The notes: generated from the letters alone by a model not told the origin. A DNA stretch of 64,000 nt from Kitasatospora mediocidica KCTC 9733 (GCF_000744225.1 NZ_JQLN01000006.1:434001-498000); one strand, 5' to 3'; counted from the stretch's first letter, positions 32,024-41,322 are shown. A program made the numbers and translations.

Positions 32024-33016
32024 ATGGCCAAGGCAGTGAAGTTCGACAAGCTCGGCGGGCCCGAGGTCCTGGAGCTGCGCGAGGTCGAGGTCGGCGAACC
32101 CGGCCCGGGCGAGCTGCGCATCCGGGTCGACGCGATCGGCCTGAACCGAGCAGAGGTCATGTTCCGGACAGGTGTCTACTTCTACCAGCCCTCCTTCCCC
32201 TCCGGCCTGGGGTACGAGGCCGCCGGCGTCGTCGAGGCGGTCGGCCCCGACGTCACCGGGTTCGCGGTGGGGGACCCGGTCGGCGTCGTCCCGGCGTTCT
32301 TACAGACCGACTACGGCACCTACGGTGACCACGTCCTGGTCCCGGCGGCCGCGACCTTCCCGCGCCCGGCGGACATCGCTCCCGAGGTCGCGGCCGCGGT
32401 GTGGATGGCCTACATCACCGCCTACGGCGCCTTCGTCGAGGACGGCCACACCCGCCCCGGCGACTACGTCCTGATCACCGCGGCCTCCAGCAGCGTCGGC
32501 CTCTCCGCCATCCAGATCGCCAACCACATCGGCGCGATCCCCATCGCCACCACCCGCACGGCCGACAAGAAGCAGCGCCTGCTGGACGCCGGTGCCGCCC
32601 ATGTCATCGTCACCGAGGACGAGGACCTGCCCACCCGCGTCAAGGAGATCACCGGCGGCGTCGGCGTGCGCACCGCCTTCGACCCGGTGGCCGGGCCGGG
32701 CGTGGACGAGATCGCCCAGGGCATCTCCGCCGGCGGACGCCTCATCATCTACGGCGCCCTCGACCTGCGCCCCACCCCGCTGCCGATCGCGATGAGCTTC
32801 CCGGCGCTGAGCACCAGCACCTACACGCTCTTCGAGGTGACCTCGGACCCCGTCAGGCTGGCCCGCGCCGTCGCCTTCGTCAACGGCGGCCTGAGCACCG
32901 GGTCGTTCAAGCCGGTCATCGACCGGACCTTCGACCTGGACGACATCGTCGAGGCCCACCGCTACATGGAGTCCAACGTCCAGGTCGGCAAGATCGTCAT
33001 CACCGTCCGGCACTGA
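32024..33016 (+). CDS. Zinc-independent NADPH:quinone oxidoreductase (MDR family)
   Basis: A 330-residue medium-chain dehydrogenase/reductase of the quinone-reductase type. The N-terminal GroES-like domain runs to ~residue 125 (LREVEVGEPGPGELRIRVDA; GLGYEAAGVVEAVGPDV). The NADPH-binding domain shows YVLITAASSSVGLSAIQIAN in place of AAGGVG. The catalytic-zinc ligands are absent, as expected for quinone reductases. GAGGGAG precedes the ATG by 4-5 bases. It acts in the cytosol on quinones or enones. It is not coupled to the upstream P450 (225-bp gap). Confidence 0.9.
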   Translation: MAKAVKFDKLGGPEVLELREVEVGEPGPGELRIRVDAIGLNRAEVMFRTGVYFYQPSFPSGLGYEAAGVVEAVGPDVTGFAVGDPVGVVPAFLQTDYGTYGDHVLVPAAATFPRPADIAPEVAAAVWMAYITAYGAFVEDGHTRPGDYVLITAASSSVGLSAIQIANHIGAIPIATTRTADKKQRLLDAGAAHVIVTEDEDLPTRVKEITGGVGVRTAFDPVAGPGVDEIAQGISAGGRLIIYGALDLRPTPLPIAMSFPALSTSTYTLFEVTSDPVRLARAVAFVNGGLSTGSFKPVIDRTFDLDDIVEAHRYMESNVQVGKIVITVRH

Positions 33017-33043
33017 CGCCCACCCCCCACGCGTCTGCGTCGA

Positions 33044-33077
33044 TGCGGCCCGCACTCTCACGGGGGTGCGGGCCGCA
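33044..33077. terminator. Bidirectional terminator hairpin
   Basis: A 12-bp perfect stem TGCGGCCCGCAC (33044-33055) / GTGCGGGCCGCA (33066-33077) between the convergent oxidoreductase (stop 33016) and STAND gene (stop 33086). Confidence 0.75.
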
Positions 33078-33085
33078 CCGGCGCT

Positions 33086-35431
33086 TCAGGACCCGTGCCG
33101 GAGCCGTTCCCGCACGGCCGCCGCTCGCGCGTGTCCGATGTCGTCGAACATCGTCAGCGCCTCGTTCCAGGCGTCCCGCGCCTGCTCCTCCCGCCCGGCC
33201 GCCAGCAGGGCTTCCCCCAACCCGTCGACCGCGTCGGCGAGGAGGTACCGGTCGCCGACGAGGCGCGCGAGCTCGACGGTCTCCTGGTAGCCCTGGACCG
33301 CCCGCTCGGCCTCCCCCCGCGCCAGGTAGACCGTGGCCAGGCGCCCGAGGAGGCCGATCCGGCCGCGCCGGTTGTCGACCTTCGAACTGTCGGCCCGGGC
33401 GGCGGCGCTGACCGTCCGGTTGTCCTCCATCGACAGCAGGTAGTAGTGCTCGGCCCGGTCGAGGTCGCCCAGATTCTGGCGGACCTTGCCCAGGCACAGG
33501 TAGGCGGTCGCGCGGCCCCCGATCGCCCCCGACTGCTCGAAGACCTCCAGGGCCTCCAGGTAGGCCGCTGTGGCCTGCTCGTGGTCCCCGCGGTCGTAGT
33601 GCACCTCACCGGTGTTGAGCAGCACCGGCCCCATCCGCACCCGGTCCCCGAGCTCCCGCAGGATCGTGAGGGCCTCTCGGTAGCATCGCTCGGCGTCGCC
33701 GAGGCGCCCCAGCATGCGGTAGGTCAGGCCGAGACCGCCGGTGACGCGGGCCTCCACCGCCCGGTCGCCCAGCGCCCTGGCGGCGTCCACGGCGCGCTCG
33801 TGCGCGGCGGCGGAGTCCGGCATGTGCAAGCGCAGCGCGGCGGCGAACTTCGCCGCGACGGCCAGCTGCCAGACCATCCCGTGCAGTCCCAGCTCCCGGG
33901 CGGCGACCTGGACCGCGGTCAGGTTGCCCCACTCCCGGTCGAACCACTCCAGTGCCTCGTCGTAGGACGCGAAGGTCATCGGTTCGTGCTCGGAGAGCGT
34001 GGTGGGAGGAGGGAGATCCGGGGTGTCGATGGCCTTTGCCGCGTGGTAGGCCGAGTGCAGGAACCACCAGCCGAGGCGTTCCACGGCGGCGTCCGCGTCG
34101 CCGCTGTCCTCCTGGCCGGCCGCCTGCGCGGCGAAGTTCCGCAACAAGTCGTGCAGTTCGTAGCGGCCGGGGGTCTTCTGCTGCAGCAGGTACTCGTCCT
34201 GGAGCAGTTCCAGCAGCCGGTCCGCGTCGTGGGCCGGGAGGTCCGCCATGGCCGCGACCGCCCCGACGGTGTAGTCCACGCCGGGATGCCGGCCCAGCAG
34301 GCGCAGGACACGTTGGGCCGGCTCGGGCAGCCCCCGGTAGGAGAGATCGAAGACGTGCCGAAGCGTCCTGCTGCCCAGGGCCGTCGCCTCCGCGACGTGC
34401 CCGCGCAGCCGGTCTGCCATGTGGGCCAGGGGCCAGCTGGGGCGCGAGCGCAGGCGGCCGGCGGCCAGGGCCACGGCCAGCGGCAGGTACCCGCACAGTT
34501 CGACGATCTCGGCGGCGGCCGCCGGCTCGGCCGCGACCCGGCCGGCGCCGACGATCCGGGCCAGAAGGGCCGTCGCCTCGTCGCGCCGGAACACCTCGAG
34601 CGGCAGCAGGGCCGCGCCGTCGAGCGCGGCCAGGCTGCGGCGGCTGGTGATCAGGACCAGGCTGCCGGGGCTCGACGGGATCAGATCCCTGACCTGCCGC
34701 TCGTCGGCCGCGTCGTCCAGGACGACCAGGGCGTCCCGGCCGGACATGCAGTCGCGGAACATCACCGCGCGCTCGTCGAGGCCCTGGGGCACCTCCTTGG
34801 CCGGGACGCCCAGTTGGCGCAGGAAGGCACCCAGGACCTCGGCCGGGTCCGCAGGCGCGTGCTCCGGGTCGAAACCCCGCAGGTTGACGTACAACTGGGT
34901 CTCGGTGAACCGCCCGGAGGCGACCAGCCGGTGCGCGACATGCACGGCCAGGGCCGTCTTGCCGACCCCGCCCATGCCCTCGATCGCGGAGATCACCACC
35001 GTGGAGGCCGAGCCGGGTCCATCGGCGGCCAGGTCCAGCAGGCTGTCCACCTCGCGCTGACGACCGGTGAAGGTGGCCAGGTCGGTGGGCAGTTGGGCGA
35101 ACACCCCGGCCGGTCCGCCACTCCTGGCCTGCCCGTGCACCCGGATGCAGGCCTCGCGCCAGCGGGACGTGCCCGGTCCGTCGACCCCCAGCGCCCGGAC
35201 GATCGCCACCACCAGGTCCAGATCCAGGCGGCGGCGCCCGACTTTGAAGGCGTCCACGACCGTGAACGGTGACACCGCACGCGCCGGCCGCATGAGCGGC
35301 CCGACGCGCTTGGCCAGCGAGCGGTAGGACGGCATCCCCGCCCAGGCCCGCAACTCCCCGAGCAGGCCGATGAACTCGGCCAGATCCCCGGCTCTGCCCG
35401 GATCGGGCATGCCACCTTGTTGCTCACCCAC
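33086..35431 (-). CDS. STAND NTPase with HTH-like N-terminus, NB-ARC and TPR domains
   Basis: A 781-residue signalling NTPase. Residues ~15-100 form a helical, HTH-like region (ELRAWAGMPSYRSLAKRVGP...VVDAFKVGRRRLDLDLVVAI). The NB-ARC domain has the P-loop EGMGGVGKTALAVHVAHRL, Walker B DALVVLDDAADERQVRDLIP and sensor LVLITSRRSLAALDG, then the winged segment LCGYLPLAVALAAGRLRS. The last ~280 residues are TPRs (ARVTGGLGLTYRMLGRLGDA; ATAYLCLGKVRQNLGDLDRA). It resembles AfsR-type regulators without their SARP domain. GTG 35431 has GGGGG upstream; ATG 35410 is the alternative. No toxic effector domain is seen, so a transcription role is more likely than NLR-like defence. Confidence 0.88.
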   Translation of the reverse strand: MGEQQGGMPDPGRAGDLAEFIGLLGELRAWAGMPSYRSLAKRVGPLMRPARAVSPFTVVDAFKVGRRRLDLDLVVAIVRALGVDGPGTSRWREACIRVHGQARSGGPAGVFAQLPTDLATFTGRQREVDSLLDLAADGPGSASTVVISAIEGMGGVGKTALAVHVAHRLVASGRFTETQLYVNLRGFDPEHAPADPAEVLGAFLRQLGVPAKEVPQGLDERAVMFRDCMSGRDALVVLDDAADERQVRDLIPSSPGSLVLITSRRSLAALDGAALLPLEVFRRDEATALLARIVGAGRVAAEPAAAAEIVELCGYLPLAVALAAGRLRSRPSWPLAHMADRLRGHVAEATALGSRTLRHVFDLSYRGLPEPAQRVLRLLGRHPGVDYTVGAVAAMADLPAHDADRLLELLQDEYLLQQKTPGRYELHDLLRNFAAQAAGQEDSGDADAAVERLGWWFLHSAYHAAKAIDTPDLPPPTTLSEHEPMTFASYDEALEWFDREWGNLTAVQVAARELGLHGMVWQLAVAAKFAAALRLHMPDSAAAHERAVDAARALGDRAVEARVTGGLGLTYRMLGRLGDAERCYREALTILRELGDRVRMGPVLLNTGEVHYDRGDHEQATAAYLEALEVFEQSGAIGGRATAYLCLGKVRQNLGDLDRAEHYYLLSMEDNRTVSAAARADSSKVDNRRGRIGLLGRLATVYLARGEAERAVQGYQETVELARLVGDRYLLADAVDGLGEALLAAGREEQARDAWNEALTMFDDIGHARAAAVRERLRHGS

Positions 35432-35940
35432 GAAGCCCCCGCTCGCGTGAAGCCGTGCTCTTGCCGCTGTCCATGCCGCTGTCCTTGCCTCTGCCCACCG
35501 GAGTCTAGTGCCGCGTCAGGCAACCTTTGCCCGTCAAGGAGCGGCGTCCGGTGCGTGCTATCGGCGTGCCGGCCGGAAGTCCTCGTACTGGACGTACTTG
35601 GGCTTTCGGCCGGTGCGGCGAGAGTGCGTGCCGGGCGTCGCGACGGGGCGAAGGTTGCCTGACGCGGCACTAGAAGGCAGGTGTGTGGGGTTGTGTGGGA
35701 AACGGGACTTCGGACTGCGTGATCGAGCACCCTGGTCCCGCCGCCAGACGTCGCAAGTACCGACGAACGGTGTGGCTGCCGCCGGTTGTGTGGCGGAGCC
35801 GAGGGCTGATCCGACGGTGCGTGTCGTGAGCACAACGGGGGACGACGCTCCCGTCGGGTCATGCCCTCGACCCTTGAACGGGCGGTGATCCGCAGGCAGC
35901 AGGGCCTGCGCACGCCGCAGCAGTGCGAAGGGAACGGATC
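35432..35940. other. 509-bp intergenic stretch holding a MITE
   Basis: Upstream of the STAND gene and of the secreted protein at 35941. It contains the 169-bp MITE at 35505-35673. Open frames in it are parts of the element or antisense-like. Confidence 0.6.
35505..35673 (+). mobile_element. MITE copy 1 (169 bp)
   Basis: Begins CTAGTGCCGCGTCAGGCAAC and ends with its inverted copy (GTTGCCTGACGCGGCACTAG), so it has ~23-bp terminal inverted repeats ending in CTAG. No transposase is encoded. The interior matches the second copy at 57610-57806 in inverted orientation, including a stretch that translates as YWTYLGFRPVRRECVPG. CTAG at both ends suggests a TA or CTAG target duplication. The mobilising transposase is not in the window. 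Confidence 0.88.
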
Positions 35941-36261
35941 ATGACCATGCGCAGGAAGTTCGCTGTGGCGGCCCTTGCCGGTGGCATGCTCGCGGGCGGT
36001 GTCGCCATGGCGGCGCCGGCCAGCGCCATCACCTGGGTGTCCTGCCCCACCAACGGGACGGAGATCTTCGCATCAGGCGGTAACAACTGCTACGCCGGCA
36101 CGCCCGGCTACGGCTACGCGAACATCTACAACGTCACCGACGTCGCCACGGACTACAACAACTTCACCTACTGGGTCAGCGGCACGCCCGTCTACCAGGC
36201 GGCCCACCAGAGCTGGGGCTGGAACTGGGTCCACGTGACCGGGGTCCAGATCGACGGCTGA
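35941..36261 (+). CDS. Small secreted protein
   Basis: A 106-residue exported protein. The signal peptide MTMRRKFAVAALAGGMLAGG...APASA is cleaved near residue 33. The mature ~72 residues (ITWVSCPTNGTEIFASGGNN then CYAG...) have two cysteines and many aromatic and Asn/Tyr residues, suggesting a compact beta structure. The pattern faintly recalls beta/gamma-crystallin or killer-toxin-like secreted proteins of Streptomyces, but I cannot assign it. AAGGGA lies 8 bases before ATG 35941. Confidence 0.8.
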   Translation: MTMRRKFAVAALAGGMLAGGVAMAAPASAITWVSCPTNGTEIFASGGNNCYAGTPGYGYANIYNVTDVATDYNNFTYWVSGTPVYQAAHQSWGWNWVHVTGVQIDG

Positions 36262-36268
36262 TCGTCTC

Positions 36269-36315
36269 CCGGCCGGCGGCGGGCGTCCGACCCGTCCGCG
36301 TCCGCCGCCGGCCGG
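36269..36315 (+). terminator. Terminator of the small secreted protein gene
   Basis: A 14-bp stem CCGGCCGGCGGCGG (36269-36282) / CCGCCGCCGGCCGG (36302-36315), starting 8 bp after the stop at 36261. Confidence 0.7.
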
Positions 36316-36372
36316 CACCGCACCGCACCTGCATCGCACCACGCGTCTCCGGGAACCCAGTGAGGGAACGTC

Positions 36373-37293
36373 ATGAAGCAGAACGCCTGGCGCGCGGTCG
36401 TCGCGGCGGCAGTCGTCGTCGGGGTGGCCGGCTGCGGGAGCGGCCGTCCGGCAGGGCCGGACACGGGCGGCGCCCCGGCGATCGGCCCGATCCCGGTGGT
36501 CCTCACCGTGTCCGCGATCAACCGCCCCATCGACGCCTACCTGCCCAGTGTCGCTTCCGTGAAGGCCCTGATCACCGCCGTCGACGCGGTCACCGCGCGC
36601 TGTATGAAGCAGTACGGACTCCCCTTCGATCCGGCCGCGCCGATCGGGCTCGACGATCTCAACCAGCAGGACAAGATGCGCTCGCCGCTCTACGGCTTCT
36701 TCGATCCGGACGCGGCGCGGGCCAACGGCTACGAGGTCTCCGCCGGCATGCCCGCAGCCGCAACACCCGGCCAGGGTCAGGCCGAGCTCTCCCCGGCGGC
36801 GATCGCCGTGCTCGGCGGGAGGGACGCGTCGGGAAACCCGGCCACCAGCTACGCAGGCAGGCCCGTCCCGGCCGGCGGATGCCAGCAGCAGGGTGTCGAC
36901 GCCGTCGGCGGTTACCCGCCGAGACCGGATGCGCAGGCCCTGCCGGACCACGGACCCGTGGTCCCCACGGCGGACCCGCGGATGCGCGCGGTGGACACCG
37001 CGTGGAGCGCGTGCATGAAGAGCCGGGGCTTCGACTACGCGAACCCGGCGGCCGCGCTGGCCGATCCGCAGTGGGCGCCGAAGGGAGCGGGGAACCAGCC
37101 GCCTACGGCCAAGGAGGTGGCCACGGTGACCGCGGATCTCGACTGCAAGCGCTCGACGAACCTGATGGGTGTCGCCGTCGCCGTCGAGACCGCCTACGAC
37201 CAGCAGTACATCGCCTCGCACCGCACGCAGCTCGCCGCCTACACGCAGCAGTTGCAGGCGCGGGTCGGTCAGGCGGCGCACTTGGTCGGATGA
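36373..37293 (+). CDS. Lipoprotein of unknown function
   Basis: A 306-residue lipoprotein with the lipobox VAGC (acylated Cys21). Pairs of similar segments, VTARCMKQYGLPFDP and AWSACMKSRGFDYANP, suggest two related ~100-residue domains each with a conserved Cys-Met motif; further cysteines are in AGGCQQQ and LDCKRSTN. This layout is common among abundant but uncharacterised actinobacterial surface lipoproteins. AGGGAA precedes the ATG. No pathway context. Confidence 0.85.
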   Translation: MKQNAWRAVVAAAVVVGVAGCGSGRPAGPDTGGAPAIGPIPVVLTVSAINRPIDAYLPSVASVKALITAVDAVTARCMKQYGLPFDPAAPIGLDDLNQQDKMRSPLYGFFDPDAARANGYEVSAGMPAAATPGQGQAELSPAAIAVLGGRDASGNPATSYAGRPVPAGGCQQQGVDAVGGYPPRPDAQALPDHGPVVPTADPRMRAVDTAWSACMKSRGFDYANPAAALADPQWAPKGAGNQPPTAKEVATVTADLDCKRSTNLMGVAVAVETAYDQQYIASHRTQLAAYTQQLQARVGQAAHLVG

Positions 37294-38179
37294 ACGGAGG
37301 CGTTGTCCCGCCGTTCCCGTCCCGCCGTTCCGTCCCGCGTTCCCGTCCCGGTGACGACTGCCCGGTGACCAGGAACGGGTGCCGTGTTTCCGGCAGGCGA
37401 CGGCTCGGTAAATCTACTGCGAGGTGATACGGATTGCCTGGTGTATTACCTGGGCGGGCCAATGGCCGAGCCGCTGACGTGCCCTTCGCCACGGTGGGTG
37501 ACAATGGCGGGGCGGCGTCAATCGGTCGGGTCATCAATGCTTTTGAGTTCAACAATTGCCGGGCGAGGCCGGGCCGGAACTGCTCACCGGCCACGCCGGG
37601 GCAGGCGTCAGCGGTTCGTCCGGGGAACAGGCGCGCGGACCGGCCCGACTGGCCGAAAGTGTCGGGTCCCAGGGCAGGCACGCCCGGCCCGACGTGCCGG
37701 GGCGCCGCGCCAGGGGTGGACGGGCGGGCGGCGGAACGGCCCGCACTCCGCTGACCTGGGGCGCGGTGCCGCCGGGCGGAATGGCCGATGGGGTTTCGTG
37801 GGGGAATGCGGTTCGGTGCGATTGGTATTCGGTGGATCGTGTGGGGGCGTCCGGCATTGGTCGGCGATTGATCTTGCCGAATAAGTGAACCTTGCCTGTC
37901 TGTCGCCGCTTGCTGCATACTGATCCGCGCTGATCATTTATATGCGGCGCGGGTGGGGACTTCGGCATGGGTTTCACAGGGCTGCGCGCTCTGGGCATGG
38001 TTGAACGTGTGACGAGTTTCCTCTCCGGTCGCCACCGGCGGCATACCTGCGTCATAGTGGTGGAATTTCTCGTTCCGGTTCGCTGGAATTACCGACGGCG
38101 ACACCGGTTCTTGCCTTTGGCATCCCATTTTGTCGCGGACATGCTGCGTCTGATCCCCTCTCCCAGAAGGACGACCACC
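37294..38179. other. 886-bp stretch without a convincing gene
   Basis: Several open frames exist on both strands but none has a ribosome site, family similarity or coherent composition. It starts with a short degenerate repeat of CGTTCCCGTCCC-type sequence (37308-37352). From about 37880 it is AT-richer and holds the promoter of the HTH regulator gene. It may contain decayed sequence. Confidence 0.5.
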
Positions 38180-39076
38180 TTGCGGAACACGTCGAACGAG
38201 TCCCGGGGTACGGAGCTCGGTATGTTCCTCCAGTCGTACCGGAATCGTCTGAGACCCTCGGACATCGGAATAGGCGACGACAGCCGGCACCGGAGGGTGC
38301 TGGGGCTGCGCCGGGAGGAAGTGGCGCAGCTCGCGGGGGTGAGCGTGAATTACTACACCCGGCTGGAGCAGGGGCAGAGCCGGCACGCGTCGCCGGAGGT
38401 GCTGGACGCGTTGGCCCGGGCGTTGCGCCTGGACGGTGACGAGCGGGCGCACCTGCACGCGCTGGCGCGTCCGGCGAAGCCGTGCGACAAGCCGGTCCAG
38501 GAGGAGCAGTTGCGGCCGGGGCTGGCCGGCCTGGTGGACGCCTTCAACAGCGGCCCGTCGGTGATCATCGGCCGGAAGACGGACCTGCTGGCCTGGAACC
38601 GGATGGCCCAGCTGCTGTTCACCGACCATCTCGGCGCGGCCGAGCGGGAACAGGCCGGGCGGGTCAACCTGGCCCGGTTCATCTTCCTCGACCCTTATGC
38701 CCACAAGCTCTACCCGGATTGGGCGGGCGAGGCCCGCGACATCGTGGCCTACCTGCGGATGATGGCCGGCCGTCATCCGGCGGACCCCCGACTGGCGGGG
38801 CTGATCGAGGAGTTGTCGCTCAGGAGTGCGGAGTTCTCCGCGCTCTGGTCGGCGCACGCGGTGCGCGACAAGACGCACGGGGTGCGGATCGTCTACCACC
38901 CGCTGGTGGGCCGGCTCAGCCTGGACTTCGAGACGCTGCGGCTGCCCGAGGCACCCGACCAGTGCCTGGTGATCTACCAGGCGAAGGCGGGCTCGTCCTC
39001 GGCGGCGGGCCTGCGGCAGCTGCACGACGTGCTGGCGGCCCGGCACGCCGAACGCGAGACGCACGCCCGCAGCTGA
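38180..39076 (+). CDS. HTH regulator with MmyB-like ligand domain
   Basis: A 298-residue XRE-type regulator. The HTH (residues ~15-75) has the group signature RVLGLRREEVAQLAGVSVNY then YTRLEQGQSRHASPEVLDAL. The C-terminal half is the MmyB-like PAS-fold domain (GPSVIIGRKTDLLAWNRMAQ; NLARFIFLDPYAHKLYPDW; RIVYHPLVGRLSLDFETLRL), which in this family binds fatty acid-like ligands. TTG 38180 has AGAAGG 9 bases upstream; ATG 38222 or the unsupported ATG 38141 are alternatives. Such regulators usually sit beside an oxidoreductase they control; none is adjacent here. Confidence 0.87.
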   Translation: MRNTSNESRGTELGMFLQSYRNRLRPSDIGIGDDSRHRRVLGLRREEVAQLAGVSVNYYTRLEQGQSRHASPEVLDALARALRLDGDERAHLHALARPAKPCDKPVQEEQLRPGLAGLVDAFNSGPSVIIGRKTDLLAWNRMAQLLFTDHLGAAEREQAGRVNLARFIFLDPYAHKLYPDWAGEARDIVAYLRMMAGRHPADPRLAGLIEELSLRSAEFSALWSAHAVRDKTHGVRIVYHPLVGRLSLDFETLRLPEAPDQCLVIYQAKAGSSSAAGLRQLHDVLAARHAERETHARS

Positions 39077-39086
39077 GCGCCGTACC

Positions 39087-39107
39087 GTGCCAACTGGCCT
39101 GTCTCAG
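39087..39107 (+). repeat. Short dispersed repeat (second copy at 8917-8938)
   Basis: GTGCCAACTGGCCTGTCTCAG here versus GTGCCAGCTGGCCCTGTCTC(AG) at 8917-8938: one substitution and one inserted base over ~21 bp. Both lie between genes. It may be an insertion-sequence end or a common intergenic motif. Confidence 0.45.
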
Positions 39108-39248
39108 TGGTGGTTTCGGGTACGTGTTTGAGCCAGTTACCGCGCGAAGCGGGGTTTGCCCAGCCGGAGTCCGGCGCGGCGGGCAGGATGGCCCCGGCCC
39201 GGTTCGCGGCCTGTCGGAGCGTCACTCGAACGGAAGGGACTGCCGGGT

Positions 39249-40070
39249 ATGCGTGGGAAGGGCAAACGGAGCGCTGCGGCGCTGAGCTTGGTCTGTGCTG
39301 TCGCGATCGCCGCGGGCGGGTGGCTCGCGCCGTCCGCCCAGGCACAGGCCCAGGCACAGGCACAGGCGCCGGCACAGGCGCGGCAGCGGCCGGTCGCGAC
39401 GTCGCCGGGGACCGAGGTCGGGTCCACCTCGGTGACCGGGCCGGACGGCCGGGTGGCCCAGTTCGGCATCTTCGCGGCACCGACCGACGGCAGCGAGTAC
39501 CTCTGGTACCGCACCCAGCTCCGGCCGGGCGGTCCCTACGGGGACTGGCAGCAGGTCGCCTCCGCCAGGATCAACTTCCAGCTGCCCGTGCTGTCGGCAG
39601 GCGTCGACGCAGACGGTCGGCTGGAGGTGTTCACCGTGGAGTACCAGAGCGCCGTGCTGGTACGGATCCACCAGCTCACCCCCGGCGGCCCCTGGTCGAC
39701 GCCGCAGGCCTTCGGCCCGGCCGGGGCGGATGTGCCGAGGTTCTTCGGCTACCCGGTGGTCTTCGCCGAACGCGACGGTTCGCTCGCCTTCTTCGAGGTC
39801 TACCAGAGCGGTTCCGGCACCGAGCTCTTCGTCAACGAGCAGGACGGGCACGGGTCCTGGACCGGCTTCACCGACCTGGGAGCCGGCCCGGAGCCCGAGC
39901 CCGTCGGCGTCCCGACCAGCGTCACCGAGGCGCCGAACGGCACGCTGACAGCCGTCGCACACCTGTGGAACGCCTCCTCGGGCTACTACGCCGAGATCTC
40001 CCAACTCACGCCGGGCGGCCCCTGGGGTCCGTGGCACAGCTGTGCCACGGACGGCTGCACCCACGGCTGA
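39249..40070 (+). CDS. Secreted beta-propeller-like protein
   Basis: A 273-residue exported protein. The signal peptide ends in WLAPSAQA and is followed by a repetitive QAQAQAQAPAQARQ stretch encoded by CAGGCA-type 6-bp repeats. The mature domain has regularly spaced units (YLWYRTQLRPGGPYGDWQQV; VRIHQLTPGGPWSTPQAFGP; YAEISQLTPGGPWGPWHSC), each ending in GGP(W/Y)..W, like the blades of tectonin or PLL-type lectin propellers. It probably binds carbohydrate at the cell surface. The short Gln/Ala tract is prone to slippage and length change. Confidence 0.8.
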   Translation: MRGKGKRSAAALSLVCAVAIAAGGWLAPSAQAQAQAQAQAPAQARQRPVATSPGTEVGSTSVTGPDGRVAQFGIFAAPTDGSEYLWYRTQLRPGGPYGDWQQVASARINFQLPVLSAGVDADGRLEVFTVEYQSAVLVRIHQLTPGGPWSTPQAFGPAGADVPRFFGYPVVFAERDGSLAFFEVYQSGSGTELFVNEQDGHGSWTGFTDLGAGPEPEPVGVPTSVTEAPNGTLTAVAHLWNASSGYYAEISQLTPGGPWGPWHSCATDGCTHG

Positions 40071-40295
40071 GCACCGCGTTCGGGCAGGGCGGAACCGCGG
40101 GCGGTCGGTGGTTGACCGGGCCCGCGCGGTGACGGCATGATGGCAACCGCGTGGCCTACGCCGAACCTCCCGCGACCGTCCCCGGCACGGTCTCCCATCG
40201 GAGGCAAAGGGACTTGCGTCTCAGGTCGTTGTCGCAGCCCGATCGCCTCGGGCGGGGTTGCCGGGGAGCCGTCGCTCAGGGCGTGGAAGGCCGCG

Positions 40296-41312
40296 ATGAC
40301 AGCCCGCAGGAATTTCAAGCGCCAGGTGCGCGCACGCGCCGCCAAGACCGGCGAGTCCTACACGTCTGCTCTGCGGCACTTCCGTCCGACTCCCTCAGGA
40401 GACGTCATGTCGGAAGCAAGGAACCCCGCAAGCGTGCGGCTCGCCGTCGCGCAGACCCCCGTCCGCGAGGACCCGGGCGACGTCGACGCGCTGCGCGAGA
40501 GCGGCCGTCAGGTCCGTGCGCTGATGCGCGAGGCCGCCGCTCTGGGCGCGCGGATCGTGCACTTCCCGGAGGGCGCGCTCTGCGCTCCCCACAAGCTGGT
40601 GATGTCCGTCGACGGCCCGGACGCGGTCGGCCCGGCGGACTGGGAGCGTTGCCGGTGGCCGGAGCTGCGCGCCGAGTTGGCGGCGGTCGCGCAGCTGGCG
40701 GGGGAGTTGCGGCTGTGGACGGTGATCGCCTCGGCGCACCGCCTGACCGGGCCGAACCGCCCGCACAACAGCCTCTACGTCATCTCCGACCGCGGCGAGG
40801 TCGTCACGCGCTACGACGAGCGCCTGCTGTCCCGTGCCAAGGTCTCGTACCTGTACTCGCCGGGTGTCTCGCCGGTGACCTTCGACGTCGACGGGGTGCG
40901 CTTCGGCTGCCTGCTCGGCATGGAGATCCACTACCCGGAGCTGTTCGCCGAGTACGAGAGGCTGGACGCCGACTGCGTGCTGTTCTCCACGACCGGTGTC
41001 TCCCCGGGCAACGCGGCGGCCCAGGCGCAGGGTCACGCCGCCGCCAACAGCTACTGGGTCAGTTTCTCGGTGCCGACGCAGCACAGCGCCACCGCGCCGT
41101 CCGGCGTCGTCGCCCCCAACGGCGACTGGCTCGGGCGGTGCGCCGCGGACGGTTCGCCGTCGGTGGTGGTCGTGGACCTCGACGACGGTTCCGAGGCCGC
41201 CGCCGCGGCGGTGACCTACGCGCGTCCCTGGCGTCGTGAGGCGCGCGCGGGTCTGCGGGCCGTCCGGCCGGTGACGGACGCGCGCAGCGAGGACCGCACG
41301 GCGGCCTTCTGA
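40296..41312 (+). CDS. Carbon-nitrogen hydrolase (nitrilase fold) with Arg-rich N-terminal extension
   Basis: A 338-residue nitrilase-superfamily protein. The N-terminal 37 residues (MTARRNFKRQVRARAAKTGE...) form a basic tag seen at the start of several unrelated Streptomyces proteins. The nitrilase domain shows the catalytic Glu in RIVHFPEGALCAP and Lys in RAKVSYLYSPG. At the usual nucleophile position (G-x-x-x-C-[YF]-[DE]) it reads FGCLLGMEIHYPELF, that is Gly in place of Cys, with a Cys three residues earlier. Two good ribosome sites occur: GGAAGG before ATG 40296 and AGGAGA before ATG 40407 (MSEARNPAS), so two protein forms are possible. Substrate unknown; may not be a classical amidase. 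Confidence 0.88.
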   Translation: MTARRNFKRQVRARAAKTGESYTSALRHFRPTPSGDVMSEARNPASVRLAVAQTPVREDPGDVDALRESGRQVRALMREAAALGARIVHFPEGALCAPHKLVMSVDGPDAVGPADWERCRWPELRAELAAVAQLAGELRLWTVIASAHRLTGPNRPHNSLYVISDRGEVVTRYDERLLSRAKVSYLYSPGVSPVTFDVDGVRFGCLLGMEIHYPELFAEYERLDADCVLFSTTGVSPGNAAAQAQGHAAANSYWVSFSVPTQHSATAPSGVVAPNGDWLGRCAADGSPSVVVVDLDDGSEAAAAAVTYARPWRREARAGLRAVRPVTDARSEDRTAAF

Positions 41313-41322
41313 GGCGGCTGAG

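Noticed and set aside
30566..33016. P450 plus quinone oxidoreductase as part of a biosynthetic gene cluster.
   Set aside because: No core synthase, tailoring set or transporter nearby; the P450 is coupled to regulatory/membrane genes instead.
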